Assembly: GCF_024713945.1 (NCBI RefSeq)
Contig: NC_134680.1
Location: forward strand, 5,001-69,000
Reading direction: 5' to 3'
Length of the DNA stretch: 64,000 bases
Origin: Dermatophagoides farinae
Taxonomy: Eukaryota; Arthropoda; Arachnida; Sarcoptiformes; Pyroglyphidae
Positions 42,661-55,699 of this stretch are shown here, one piece after another. The notes under the pieces are model-generated. The model searched no databases and was not told the DNA's origin. It saw only the letters and a program-made list of their open reading frames with translations. Within the stretch, counting starts at the first letter, position 1; each line of letters begins with the position of its first letter. The translations under genes and the position numbers were made by a program.

Positions 42661-44490
42661 GTCGAAATATTCCTTGTAAAAACAATAACAACAACAACAA
42701 CAACAAAGCATTGACTCTTCTTACGTTATCATCGCTGTCAACGCATTTCCATCACACTTGTTTTGTCTTTTTCGTTTTAAAAATTTTTCATTTATTCTCA
42801 GAAACAACACACGTGTGTGTGTGCATTGTGTTATTGTCATGTCGAGCCAATTTAAAGAGAAGAATTCGTTGACGAAAGTAGATGGATGTTTTATCATCGG
42901 CCACATCATGTATTGTCATCATGTATTGTAAACATAATTGGCCATTTATGATTCCCAGGCATTATGTGATGAAACGCAATAAACATGGACAATAGGACGA
43001 ATGGGATTCATTTGAAAGACAAAAGCAAAATTTAAAACCGCTCACCATTCACTGCTGATGACCATCAATTGTTCGTGCTCATTACATAATGACATTGATG
43101 GTTCAGATAACTTGCATGCATACATCACCACCACACACATAGATGAAATGTTTCATTTGACACTGAATAAATGAATATGATCAAATCAAAATGAAATCCA
43201 ACCACTCGGAATCATGGAATATCGAATCTGTGGAAACATTAGCCAAGACTCAAACACACACACACACACACATTTCGACATCACTTCAACATCACATCAC
43301 TTTTAATTTGATGACCATTGCACCACTGACAATGGATTAGACAGACAACGTGAATAGACTTGATTACATCAATTATTAGACATCATAATCCATCGACGAT
43401 TCCAGTGAACTGAATCCATATCCATGTGGCCATCATGAATGTCACGTTTCTTTGCCTTATCACTATCTCATCATAATGATCATGATCATAATGATCGATC
43501 GAGTGGGAGGACTGGCCATTGTCTTTAATTGAAGGGCAAATTTATACATCACCGAATGAAGAATGAATCAAGTTGCAATTGGAGCTTGTCATTCGAAATT
43601 CAATCATCTGGTTCACCCAATATCAATATTTAACAATCGATGTTAATATATTCAAAACATTCAATTCAGTTGGCCTGTATCAACATGCACTAGTTCCAGT
43701 CAGTCTGTCTGTCTGTCTGTTTGTTTGTCGTCGTTTGAAACACACTGCCTTGGATTTTGAAATGTTATCGATTCTTTTTCTGTTGCCTAATTGGAATTGC
43801 AACTGAAACTGAATAGATGGGCTAAGGTTAGGGTTGGGTCATGTTGATTAAATTATGCAAATTGAAATCATTTTCATGATGATGGACTTGATGGAATTGA
43901 GCAAATGAACAAAACAAACAACAAACAACCAGTTGACTAATCTTTGTCAGGGATTTAAATCGACGTGTGAAGCAACAACATTTCGTAACGTTCAAATTTA
44001 AATTTAAATTCGCCGCAGTGAAAATCATCACTCGAATCGAATGATTTCAACACACATGCTAACAACCAATCAATTCAAATTGCCACACACACACACACAC
44101 ACACACCGATAACCCACCAACGAACCAATAGTTTGTCCACAACAAATCAAAGTTCGTTCAGTGCATGATTCCTGATGATCGTGTTACAGTTATTTGTCGT
44201 TGGCCACTCGGCCAATCGTGCATCATGTGGTTCGCGATCATTATCATGGCCACAGACAATTAATCAATTCAAACATTCTCCCATTGTTGGTGTGCGTGTG
44301 TGATCAAGATCAACAAAATCAGCAAAACAAAACGGCAACATCAACACATCAACGCGTCTCTCACCGTTGACATTTGGACTGGAAAGAAAGAGAAAACTTG
44401 AATTTGACCATCACCATTTCAGTGGGATCGGACCAAGCCTATTTTCAGGTTTTTCAATCTTGACATGCATCCACTAGTGAACTTGTTGTC
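42661..44490. other. Intergenic, no gene seen
   Basis: CA microsatellites lie at about 43254-43272 and 44084-44105, and CTGT repeats near 43700. Short frames lack domains or start context. Confidence 0.6.
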
Positions 44491-44492
44491 TC

Positions 44493-44500
44493 TATAAAAA
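44493..44500 (+). promoter_or_regulatory. TATA box of the 44.6-kb gene
   Basis: TATAAAAA 71 bp before the ATG. Confidence 0.75.
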
Positions 44501-44563
44501 GCCGAGCTAAATCTCATTTTCATTTTCATTTCGTAATACTACACTCTTTTGTCATTGAACAAG

Positions 44564-45191
44564 ATGAAATTCCTGGTCTGTAATTTCACTTTTTTCTATG
44601 TCTAAATCTCACTCATTCTCTCACTATACTCTACCTAACCTAATCTAGATAATAGCTGCACTGATTGCCACCGTAAAGGCTATCCCGGAACCAGAACCAG
44701 AACCACATTACCTTCCAGCAACAGTGCTCACTGCCAAACATTACCAAACGCTGTATGCTCCAATCACACAGAGCAATTATGGCAGTCACGTGAATCACTT
44801 GGTGCAAGTTCCTGCGCCCATCTACAAAGGTGTTCCCGTGCCGGAACCATATACAGTTCCAGAACCGTATGAAGTACCGCGACCATATCCAGTGGAAGTT
44901 CCAAGACCGGTTCCGGTCCAAGTAAAACGCATTGTGCCGATTCCAATGGTAGCACAAGCTGCACCAATCTACACTAAATCGGTGGTTCATGCTCCACCAG
45001 TTTTGCATCACGGTCCAGTGGCACCAGTTTTGCATCACGGTCCAGCAGCACCAGTTCTAGCTGAGCCACCACATCCCGAACCTTATCATCCGGCTGGACT
45101 GCCGTACGGCCATCCTTTGGGGCCATTGGATCATGAAGGAGCTTACCATCAGCAACAGTTGGCGCATCAACCATTGGCTCATTACAGATAA
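44564..45191 (+). CDS. Secreted Pro/Val-rich cuticle-type protein 2
   Basis: Exons 44564-44575 (ATG AAA TTC CTG) and 44649-45191, with a 73-bp GTCTGT...TAG intron at exactly the same codon position as in the 39.5-kb gene. The 184-aa product begins MKFLIIAALIATVKA. It has QTLYAPITQSNYGSHVNHLV, the VPVPEPYTVPEPYEVPRPYP repeat, IVPIPMVAQAAPIYTKSVV, then a tandem VLHHGPVAPVLHHGPAAPVL and a Pro/His/Gly tail. Shared intron position, blocks and order make it a tandem paralogue of the 39.5-kb gene. Structural cuticle role inferred. Confidence 0.9.
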
Positions 45192-45306
45192 TAAGCCAAG
45201 AAGGATTGCTATACTATCTGCTGATTAGTAATTAGTAATTAGCAATTAGTAATATTTATATATAATGCAACCACACCACCACTCGGTGGGTTACTTTAAT
45301 TTTCAT

Positions 45307-45312
45307 AATAAA
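45307..45312 (+). terminator. Poly(A) signal of the 44.6-kb gene
   Basis: AATAAA 116 bp after the stop and 50 bp before the end of the convergent PEX16 gene. Confidence 0.65.
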
Positions 45313-45362
45313 ATCCATTCTATTCCATTCATTCATTCATTCATCCAAACCAAGTCATTCAA

Positions 45363-46903
45363 TCAATTCCATACATAAAAGTAGACTTGTTGCCATTCGG
45401 GCAACGCCCGAATCAATGGCCGACACAATCGGCCAAACAGTGGAATGTAGTTGGCAAACAACGATATTAACCGCAGTAATCGTTGTTTGGTGTATTGATC
45501 ATAGAATGGCCCCCTCAACAGATACATCAATAGCAAAAGATGGCGACGTTGAATCTCCAAACGTTCGGACCAATTCCACATCTCATCAACGTCATTCGAT
45601 GAGCCATTGTTGAATTTCATGATTAAACCAAACAGATTATTATCATTGCTGCTGCTGCTGCTCCGCAACAGACGTAGCGATATGACATCTAAACCAAGTG
45701 ACACTAGATACGGTGTCCAATGGTCTTGGACACCACCCACTATGGCTCCAGTGGTCAGATGAATGACCGGCCTCAGCACATGCAACAGTTCGCCAATCAA
45801 TCGTCTTTGATTCAGTTGTGTCACCGTTGGCGATGATCGATGATTTTTCTGCAACAAACGCTGTAAACGTTGTTGTTGTTGTGGTGTAAGCCAAGTTCGT
45901 TTCTCTTTCGCAGGCGCTTGACCGATATTTCGTATGAGGCGACCTGAACTTTTCAACCGAAAGAGCTGCGTTTCGTTTGGTTCTATGAATGAGTGGTTGT
46001 GACTATTTCCACCATCATCTGGTACAACCACTTCTTCCTCTTCATCGTCCTGCATGACGATTGCCTCGTCAACACTGGACCTGGACGATGCATCTACAGC
46101 ACTCTGCGATTGTCGTTGCTGTTGATTAAATTTCTGTTTCATCTGATATTGCTCAAATTCATGTAGCCGATTCAATGGCATCAAATACTGATGATGGGTG
46201 AGGCCCTGTTGATAGTAGAATAGCAACAGTAAACGTATGCTCGCCCTGCAATAACAGCACCAATCAATCAATTAATGAATCAATATCATTCACTCAACAA
46301 TCGACTCACTTGATAATCTCGATGATCGATATGACCAACCATTTGCCATAACGGCCATACAATTGCACGGCGGTCAATTCGACAAATACTTGAATGTACT
46401 CAATGAATTGCAGCACCATATGGAATGTGTGAACCGACGTGTTCTGCGTATCAATTGTATATGAATTTTTAAAGTTAAAAATTAAATTTCATCAACAACA
46501 ATCTTACCGCATTGGTGGTGGCCAACCCGTATGAACGACGAAGTAGACTGTCGTCGAATAATGTGAGCAGTGATGAACATGATGACAGCAATTCGGATAT
46601 GATGCGGGAATTATGAAATTTGGTAGCTACGATCAACACATACATTTACTCATTAGATTAGTAAACAAATCACCAACCAAATCATATCAACATCTTACTT
46701 GCCAACAGGTATGAGATCCAATACAATGCAGATTCAATTTCCGAAACGAGCAGTGGATTGTGTTTCACAAATAACCGGTACCGTTCAAAGTAAGTGCGCA
46801 AAATTTTCAACGAATATTCTGTTGTTGGTCGCAGATATTTGTCCACAACTTCAGCAGACATTTTCAATGGACCATCATCCGGTAATGACTGAGTATTGCC
46901 CAT
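45363..46903 (-). CDS. PEX16: Peroxisomal membrane protein PEX16 (peroxin-16)
   Basis: Four minus-strand exons: 46903-46699, 46626-46508, 46443-46310 and 46245-45363, with introns of 72, 64 and 64 bp (all GT...AG, in frame), giving 446 aa. PEX16 works in peroxisome membrane biogenesis as a docking partner for PEX3/PEX19. Evidence: the N-terminal ISYLLA...SELLSSCSSLLTLFDDSLLR region, the GRYGKWLVISIIEIIKASIR segment, and the C-terminal block YLLRGPFYDQYTKQRLLRLI ending RALPEWQQVYFYVWN, which follows the family closely. The protein is about 110 residues longer than human PEX16; the excess lies in exon 4 (Gln-rich and acidic EEEEVVVPDD). The start is the first ATG of exon 1 (46903). It is divergent to the BAP18-like gene. 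Confidence 0.93.
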
Positions 46904-47229
46904 CGTTTAACAACAATTGGTCATTTTGTCACCAATCAACAGGTGTGTGATATGATGATGACAAGATATTTTCCTTTTTTCTTCTTCTTGGTCATAGTCG
47001 AATGCATCTTCAACTCAGCAATTTCATTGAAAACAATCGATGCATAACACATACCAATAATTTGCCACTTTGACTCATGCTGCTACATCTCGAGGTATCT
47101 TTTGAAAATTAATTTCTAGCAATTCGAGTCACGTGATTACGAGTAAAGCCCGCCCATTTTGTGCAGAGTTCCAAGATATTTTGACATTTGTGTTTTGTGT
47201 TCTAAAACAAATAAGCGAATTGTTGATGC
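46904..47229. promoter_or_regulatory. Shared divergent promoter region, PEX16 / BAP18-like
   Basis: 326 bp separates the two start codons. No TATA box is obvious. Two upstream ATGs, one at 47226, are out of frame with the plus-strand gene. Confidence 0.5.
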
Positions 47230-47706
47230 ATGCATGCCACTGTTTCAATCAACAAACCAATCGACGAAAATATTGTGACCACGATGACTACGACGAATCC
47301 GGATGCTGGAACGAAAGGGGAGAATAACGCTCCTCAGAACATGGTCACCGTATCGAATGTAGCCGAGATATTCCATGCAGCTGGCTACGCATTCAAAAAA
47401 CTAAGTGAACTAATCCAATCAATGGATCCACCAACAAACGATCCGAATCCAACGAATGCAACCACCACCAATGGTGGCGAAACTGATTATCACACACATT
47501 GGGAACCGGCCGATGTTGAACAGTTCAGTTCCATTGTTACCGTTTTCACTCAAGACCTCAACCAATTGGCCGAAAATTTGAAAACGAAAATGGCCAATCG
47601 TTTGCGCGAAGAACACGTGGAAACCAAGATGCAGTCGTTGTCATCGAAACAACAGGAATTGATTCAGCCCACCACTAATCCGCCGTCCACATCCACATCA
47701 TCATGA
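47230..47706 (+). CDS. BAP18-like chromatin complex subunit (SANT/Myb-like)
   Basis: A single exon, 158 aa from 47230; an alternative start is Met19 at 47284. The segment VAEIFHAAGYAFKKLSELIQ matches the N-terminus of BAP18/C17orf49 (VGEIFSAAGAAFTKLGEL). W91 onward (HWEPADVEQFSSIVTVFTQD, then LNQLAENLKTK) matches its single SANT/Myb-like helix-turn-helix region. BAP18 is a reader component of the BPTF/NURF and MLL1 complexes that binds H3K4me3-marked chromatin. The tail is Gln/Thr/Pro-rich and short. The first ~35 residues are unconserved, so the start is uncertain. Its 3' end converges on TIPRL, 105 bp away; AATAAA lies at 47767. Confidence 0.8.
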   Translation: MHATVSINKPIDENIVTTMTTTNPDAGTKGENNAPQNMVTVSNVAEIFHAAGYAFKKLSELIQSMDPPTNDPNPTNATTTNGGETDYHTHWEPADVEQFSSIVTVFTQDLNQLAENLKTKMANRLREEHVETKMQSLSSKQQELIQPTTNPPSTSTSS

Positions 47707-47766
47707 TAAAGTCACATTAATTTAAACTCATAAAATTGTCATTTCTGTATTACATTTAATTACAAT

Positions 47767-47772
47767 AATAAA
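47767..47772 (+). terminator. Poly(A) signal of the BAP18-like gene
   Basis: AATAAA 61 bp after the stop. Confidence 0.65.
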
Positions 47773-47811
47773 ATGGAATAAAAAAAAAATTCACCAACAA
47801 TCAATCATTAA

Positions 47812-48909
47812 TCAATTCAATTTGATCTGTGATAAATGAATTTTATCGACCAGCAAATTTTTGACGGGCACGTGACCAAACAATTCCTGCGGATGAATCA
47901 ACAATGCCTGAGCTGTATGGACAGGTAGATTGAGATCGGCAACCGTAGATTCATGTTGGCTTCGTTCTCGAAGCAAATACTCACTGCCGAATTCATGATA
48001 GAGACGGGTGTCGAAATAACGAACAAACACTCGATCGACACGAAGAAAGAATCGACATAGAATGTAAAAACAATCTGGATGCACACGAATCTTCACCGAA
48101 CACTGGGCGACACCGTGATCGGCTAATTCATCTTCAAACAATTCAATCTCATCGAAAAAGTTGATTTGTTTGTGAATTTTCAGCTTCTCCAAATCGATAC
48201 GTTCGTCGGTCGGCTGGATGATCCATTCCGACAGCGGTGGCTCGTCTTCCCGGAGTTCTTTTGCCTCCATTGGTGATGATGATTTATCCAACGAATGCAG
48301 ACGAATCGTACCCGAATAATCGGTGGAGAATGTCCAATCGAAATCAGCATTGCAGACATTCTGCGTGTATTCACAGTTCATTCTGGCGCGAAGCCATGCT
48401 TCTGATGCTGAAACTTTCAGACCCACTGGTAGTCCATACGATTTGATCACGATTGGAGCGAGAGCATCCAATGCATTGAATTCGATTACCAACCCGGATT
48501 GTTTATGCACCAAACGAAGATGATTCGATGCGTATGTCATGTCGGGCAGATGGGCCATCGATAAGATGAGATCGTATTTACAATAATCACATAGACTACG
48601 TTCATAATAGACACGACGTTTCAGGTCCAAATATTCAGCCACCGATTTTCGCGGTGTACCTGTTGATTGATGTTGTTGTTGTTGGTCAGCATCATTCTTC
48701 GATTGATCATCACCGGCCATCTTCATCATCGACGCACGTGTCTTGTTGCACACAAACGATGATGTACACTTGGAGTTCAGTATATGTGATCGATTCGTCT
48801 CGAACAACCATTCATCTTGTTCATAATGTTGATGGTCGGCCGACAATCCAATCGTTCCAGGAGAAAACGGACAATGTCGCATCGCCGATTGTTGTTGTTT
48901 AGCGTCCAT
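47812..48909 (-). CDS. TIPRL: TIP41-like protein (TIPRL), PP2A/TOR pathway regulator
   Basis: A single-exon minus-strand gene, 365 aa from ATG at 48909. TIPRL/Tip41 binds and restrains PP2A-family catalytic subunits and acts in TOR signalling. The TIP41 domain is clear: LPDMTYASNHLRLVHKQSGL continuing VIEFNALDAL, FDWTFSTDYSGT, IDLEKLKIHKQINFFDEIEL, FEDELADHGVAQCSVKIRVH and the FYILCRFFLRVDRVFVRYFD block with DTRLYHE. It is about 90 residues longer than human TIPRL. The extra sequence is mainly a Lys/Gln-rich insert between the N-terminal W..ET.RSHILNS strand (34-46) and the domain proper (from 112), plus an N-terminal leader. It diverges from ZCCHC4 with a 177-bp shared promoter. Confidence 0.95.
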   Translation of the reverse strand: MDAKQQQSAMRHCPFSPGTIGLSADHQHYEQDEWLFETNRSHILNSKCTSSFVCNKTRASMMKMAGDDQSKNDADQQQQHQSTGTPRKSVAEYLDLKRRVYYERSLCDYCKYDLILSMAHLPDMTYASNHLRLVHKQSGLVIEFNALDALAPIVIKSYGLPVGLKVSASEAWLRARMNCEYTQNVCNADFDWTFSTDYSGTIRLHSLDKSSSPMEAKELREDEPPLSEWIIQPTDERIDLEKLKIHKQINFFDEIELFEDELADHGVAQCSVKIRVHPDCFYILCRFFLRVDRVFVRYFDTRLYHEFGSEYLLRERSQHESTVADLNLPVHTAQALLIHPQELFGHVPVKNLLVDKIHLSQIKLN

Positions 48910-49086
48910 TTCTCCAATTTGAATTTACTTTCCACTTTTAATTTCAAGCATTGCATGCAGCTGCAGCTGACAATTCGGAATCAAATCAACGTTCCATACT
49001 AGATGGCGGCATTGATGCCAGATTGTAGAATGTAAACAATGTAAACAATTTACAAAGTTACGAATGTTGATGATGATAAAAAAAAC
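48910..49086. promoter_or_regulatory. Bidirectional promoter TIPRL / ZCCHC4 with a YY1-like site
   Basis: Only 177 bp separates the start codons. AGATGGCGGC at 49001-49010 matches the YY1/Pho consensus (AAGATGGCGGC), typical of TATA-less housekeeping promoters. Confidence 0.6.
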
Positions 49087-50328
49087 ATGACTCTCGTGCT
49101 GGATCCACCAGGCAATTTTGGCCATCATATGCCGCCCGTATGTCCTCATGGGCCGACATTGTTGTTTTACGATAAATCTACGAGCTATCATTATTATGCC
49201 TGTTCAGCGTCCCGGGATCATCAATTCTGTCCGTTCAAATTGTCGGCACAAAAATGGAAACGTCTGGCCAGTTCAAAGAATCTGATCAAAAATCCCGAAA
49301 GAATAAAACCCGATTATCAGTATCTGTTGAACCATCCAGCCAGACATGGCTACTGCCTAGACTGTTGTCGTGTGTTGATCGCTGTGGTGAAAGATGAGCA
49401 AGTATTGGCCAAACACTATGAATCGAAACATGACAAATGCAAGAATCGTATCGATGACCAACAATTCCAGGAACTCGTCGAACGGCCATGTCGGAATCTA
49501 CTCACACCTCAAACTCGTAATGAGAATCTGGCACAATATTTCTTCTCCGCGCAGACTTTGCTGTTTATCCGCGATTATCTAGTGAAGCCATTCGGTTTCG
49601 ACAAAATACTATGCATTGGATGTCCAACCGTTCACGAGCAACTGCTGTCGTTGTCCCACAATTCATTCCTGTTGGATCTAGATGCCAGATATCATCAGTT
49701 CTATGAGGCCGATCGATTCGCTCGATTCAACATGTTCAATGGACACTTTTTCGACCAACATGGCCTGAAATCATTCGAGCAGTTCATACAACACAACAAT
49801 TCGATTCTCATTCTGATTGATCCCCCTTTCGGTGGACTCATCGAATGTCTAGCTCGGACCGTACACCGAATGTGCAACCGACGGATGACCGAAATCTCGA
49901 TAGCACTGTTCTTTCCCTATTTCAATGAACACTGGATCCGGAAGGCGTTCGAAAGTGACCAAGTTCAAATAACCGATTTCATCGTTACATACGACAATCA
50001 TACGAAATACGGCAGCCGACAATCATCGAAACCGTCCACCGTGGCTCAATCACCGGTTCGTATGTTCACCAATTTGAATCTGGCCAATTTCAGCGCCATC
50101 GATCCCGACCAATATCGATGGTGTGACCAATGTTCGCGGACAATATTTCTAAACAATCGCCATTGCAACCGATGTGGCCAATGTCCCGCAAGAGACTCGA
50201 CAAAACCAATATGGCATTGTGTCCACTGTGGACGATGTGCGAAAATAACCTCATCGCATTGTAATCGATGTAATTCATGTCATTTGCCCAATAAACACAT
50301 TAATAATAAAATAATCAATAAACAATAA
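49087..50328 (+). CDS. ZCCHC4: rRNA N6-adenosine methyltransferase ZCCHC4
   Basis: A single exon, 413 aa. ZCCHC4 installs m6A in 28S rRNA. Domains in order: a GRF-type zinc finger (CPHGPTLLFYDK...YYACSASRD, residues 19-50), a C2H2 finger (C90, C93, H110, H115), and a Rossmann methyltransferase with ILCIGCP (174-180), LLDLDARYHQFY (195-206), NMFNGHFF and the catalytic DPPFGG (245-250). Then comes VTYDNHTKYG, the SPVRMFTN segment and a C-terminal Cys/His cluster (WCDQC, HCNRCGQC, HCVHCGRC, HCNRCNSCH). The protein ends shortly afterwards, without the CCHC knuckle and basic tail that name the human protein. The first ATG follows an A-rich leader. The stop is 15 bp from that of convergent PGM1. 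Confidence 0.94.
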   Translation: MTLVLDPPGNFGHHMPPVCPHGPTLLFYDKSTSYHYYACSASRDHQFCPFKLSAQKWKRLASSKNLIKNPERIKPDYQYLLNHPARHGYCLDCCRVLIAVVKDEQVLAKHYESKHDKCKNRIDDQQFQELVERPCRNLLTPQTRNENLAQYFFSAQTLLFIRDYLVKPFGFDKILCIGCPTVHEQLLSLSHNSFLLDLDARYHQFYEADRFARFNMFNGHFFDQHGLKSFEQFIQHNNSILILIDPPFGGLIECLARTVHRMCNRRMTEISIALFFPYFNEHWIRKAFESDQVQITDFIVTYDNHTKYGSRQSSKPSTVAQSPVRMFTNLNLANFSAIDPDQYRWCDQCSRTIFLNNRHCNRCGQCPARDSTKPIWHCVHCGRCAKITSSHCNRCNSCHLPNKHINNKIINKQ

Positions 50329-50343
50329 ACAATAAAACAATTC

Positions 50344-52963
<2,620 letters not shown>

Positions 52964-53959
52964 ATGTTGCCCAAATTATCTCGATTCTGTATTGTGGCCA
53001 TTATGGTCATTCTGTTATTCGAAATGAACATCATCGAGGCAAGACGGTCCAAACATTCGAAACGAGGTGGTAGTAGTAGTAGTAGTAGTAGTAGTGGAAG
53101 CAACAGTCACCACCGGTCTCATAAGAGCAAAGGAATCCGTCGTCGAAACGCCGAATTACCGTGCAAAAAAGGAGCCGAAGGTGAAGTTGATACAGTATTC
53201 GGTCGCATCAGTGGCTATGGCAATGTATCCAGACCATTCCCAACCAATCAACAGGAATTGAACGATTATTGCAAGTAAGTGAATTGCTTTTCAGCTGTGA
53301 ATGAGTGTTGATTCGGTTGATTCATTGCAGAGGACAGTTTTCCGATATTCGTCTGATCGAATCATACGCTAAACGATGTCAACATGGTCTGCCCAAGCAA
53401 TATTTCAACATTCTCGTCTACACGATCAAAGGATCAATGTCACGTATCTGCAAAAAGAATTCGAAAAAAGCACGGCAATTTCTTTCGGCGTCTGGTTGCA
53501 TTCGACGAGCATCCGAACATTTCGACCAATGTCACCGGAATCTGATTCAACGTCTACATCGGATCAAATTCAGTGAAAACAAAAAGAAAATTCCCTACAC
53601 TTGTTGGTAAGTGTAATATGTGATGGTCATGATTTACTCACACTCTCAATTCTAATATCACTCATAGCGAATACTACACACTACGGAAATGTTTCCAAGA
53701 CGGTGGCCGTAATGAGGCAAAATGTTCGGATAAAGAAATGGAAACGGTCGAAGAATTGATTGAATCGACCAGTTCGAATGCATTGAATTTCTTTTGTGGT
53801 GAATATGCCGAAGATTCGGATAAATGCGAAAAACTGGGCCCAATGCCCGAAGTGCCATCAAAATCGGGCAGAAAATCGAGACCTAAATATCTACGATCAA
53901 TATCACTGACAGTGGCAGAAATTTTCGACACATTTCCCGAAATTTCCACCCGAACCTGA
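52964..53959 (+). CDS. Secreted cysteine-rich protein of a conserved arthropod family (unnamed)
   Basis: Exons 52964-53274, 53331-53606 and 53668-53959 with 56- and 61-bp introns, giving 292 aa. The ATG at 52964 starts a strong signal peptide (MLPKLSRFCIVAIMVILLFE, cleaved near IIEA). A basic/Ser-rich stretch with a run of eight Ser precedes the conserved part. That has the order PFPTNQQELNDYC, SYAKRCQHGLPKQYFNILVY, CKKNSKKARQFLSASGC, FDQCHRNLIQ, then CCEYYTLRKCFQDGGRNEAK and C, and FFCGEYAEDSDKC. This arrangement, including CC-x7-C and a later WC/FC-type pair, recalls an insect/tick secreted family that I know only as uncharacterised. Function unknown; extracellular, disulfide-rich. Confidence 0.85.
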
Positions 53960-54112
53960 CAAATTTGTCCTTCCTGTCACAATTCGCACACATACACAGA
54001 GAGCGAGAGAATAGAAGTATAGAAGTATAGATTAAATTAAATTGCTCACAATTTGAATGAATGTAAATAATCGATTATCATAATGAAATAACCCATAATC
54101 GCGCATCAAATG

Positions 54113-54118
54113 AATAAA
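54113..54118 (+). terminator. Poly(A) signal of the Cys-rich gene
   Basis: AATAAA 154 bp after the stop. Confidence 0.6.
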
Positions 54119-54229
54119 GAAAATGAATCATCGTTTTTTCAATGAAAAAAGGTCATGGTGATGAGAACAAGAAATGTGTTTTTGTTTTCTTTTGTACAAT
54201 TCATTATTTGGCATATGTTGTACTCATCA

Positions 54230-55588
54230 TCAACCTTGTTGAACACCTATATTATAACTCAAGAGCTCTTTATTGATGACCGGTGGTCCCCATGTGGTAG
54301 CTTCCTGTTCGGGTTGCGGTTGAGCAGCAGCGGAAGCAAGAGAAGCTGGTTGATTTCCATAAATTGAAGCCGACGAGAATGGCGATCCACTATATGCGGT
54401 TGCAGGCGCTTGTCGAAGTAATGAAGATAATTGTTGAGTGTTACCACCACCACCAACACTACTTAGATTTGGTGATGATCGGGCAACTTGTGCCAATAGA
54501 GCGGACAATGTCATTGCTGTTGCGGGTGATGATGCTGTCCGAGTAATCACTGTTGGCTGTTGATATGCTGCTGCTGCTGCTGATGACGATGATGATGATG
54601 GTGATGAATATTGATTGGTGCCACCAGCTGCTAAATTAGGAGACTGAGACATGTATTGTGGTTGGCTCATCCCTGTTGTCTGTGCTACAGTTGTATATCC
54701 TGGATAGGCCGATGCTGCTGATGATGATGAACCAGGTGACGTTATGATTCGATAAGCTGGTGAACCGGATGCTGAAATTGGTGTGGCAGCAGAATAAATC
54801 GACGATTGGCCATTGTTGGTTGTAGCGTAGCTCGTATCATTGGCTGCAACGTAGGTTCGAATAGAAATTGGTTGTAATTGTTGTCCACTGGCTACGCTAC
54901 GTATTGTTAGGGTTTGTGGATCGCCTCGTGTTATCGTTATCGGTGATAATTGTTGTTGTGGTTGTGCTGCAGTGACCAATGGAGATGCTTGTCTTGGTGG
55001 TGGTGGTGGTGGTGAATACGTTCGTACAACGGGAGCTGCTGCTGCTGCTGCATTTCTTGCAGCCGTACCAGTTGCTTGTCCGGGTGCTTCTTCATCCGAT
55101 TCTACTTTGAAACCTTCAATGCCGGCGCTATATTTGACGATGCGTTGTTTGCCTTCGGCATCGATATATCCATAGGCACCTTTCACTGTACCATCGGGCA
55201 ATCGTGTTTCCTCACGGAAACTTTGTCCAGCACCATTTTTGCCAGTATCATAGCCAAACTACATGTATTTGAATGTGAATAACAATTGACACTGCTATTC
55301 TTGTGACCACTAACCTTGTAATCGCCAGCTAAATCTTCGCCAATATTCACATAATGAACCTGTGCTGGTGGATAGTATGGTTTGGGCGTTGTGGCTGTTT
55401 GTAGTTGAGATCCCGTTTGATATGGACTCAATGATGGCACATGTTGCTGTTGTTGTTGTTGACCACGACTAAAGCCAACCAATATTGTCAGGGCAAACGA
55501 TGCCTGAATGAAACCAAATGAATCATCATTTCATTATACATCATATCAGATACATTTCAACATCACAATGACTTACGATGAGCATCAT
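54230..55588 (-). CDS. RR-type chitin-binding cuticle protein 1
   Basis: Three minus-strand exons: 55588-55577 (ATGATGCTCATC), 55503-55315 and 55258-54230; introns 73 and 56 bp; 409 aa. The signal peptide MMLIASFALTILVGFSRG is split by intron 1. The Rebers-Riddiford (chitin_bind_4) domain spans the exon 2/3 junction: VHYVNIGEDLAGDYK / FGYDTGKNGAGQSFREETRL, PDGTVKGAYGYIDAEGKQRI and VKYSAGIEGFKVES. The long C-terminal half is a low-complexity Ala/Ser/Gln/Tyr region, likely an elastic or cross-linked matrix segment. The exon plan is the same as in the gene at 58.7 kb, its convergently oriented paralogue. Confidence 0.92.
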
Positions 55589-55689
55589 GAATGAATGGGG
55601 AAATTAATCAAAATCGACACAGGAAACAAACACAAGAGGTATATTGATCCAACGAAAAATGAGTCGAATGATCAATGAACAATTGTGTC

Positions 55690-55697
55690 TTATATAC
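55690..55697 (-). promoter_or_regulatory. TATA box of RR cuticle gene 1
   Basis: TATATAAG on the minus strand, about 105 bp upstream of the ATG. Confidence 0.75.
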
Positions 55698-55699
55698 TC

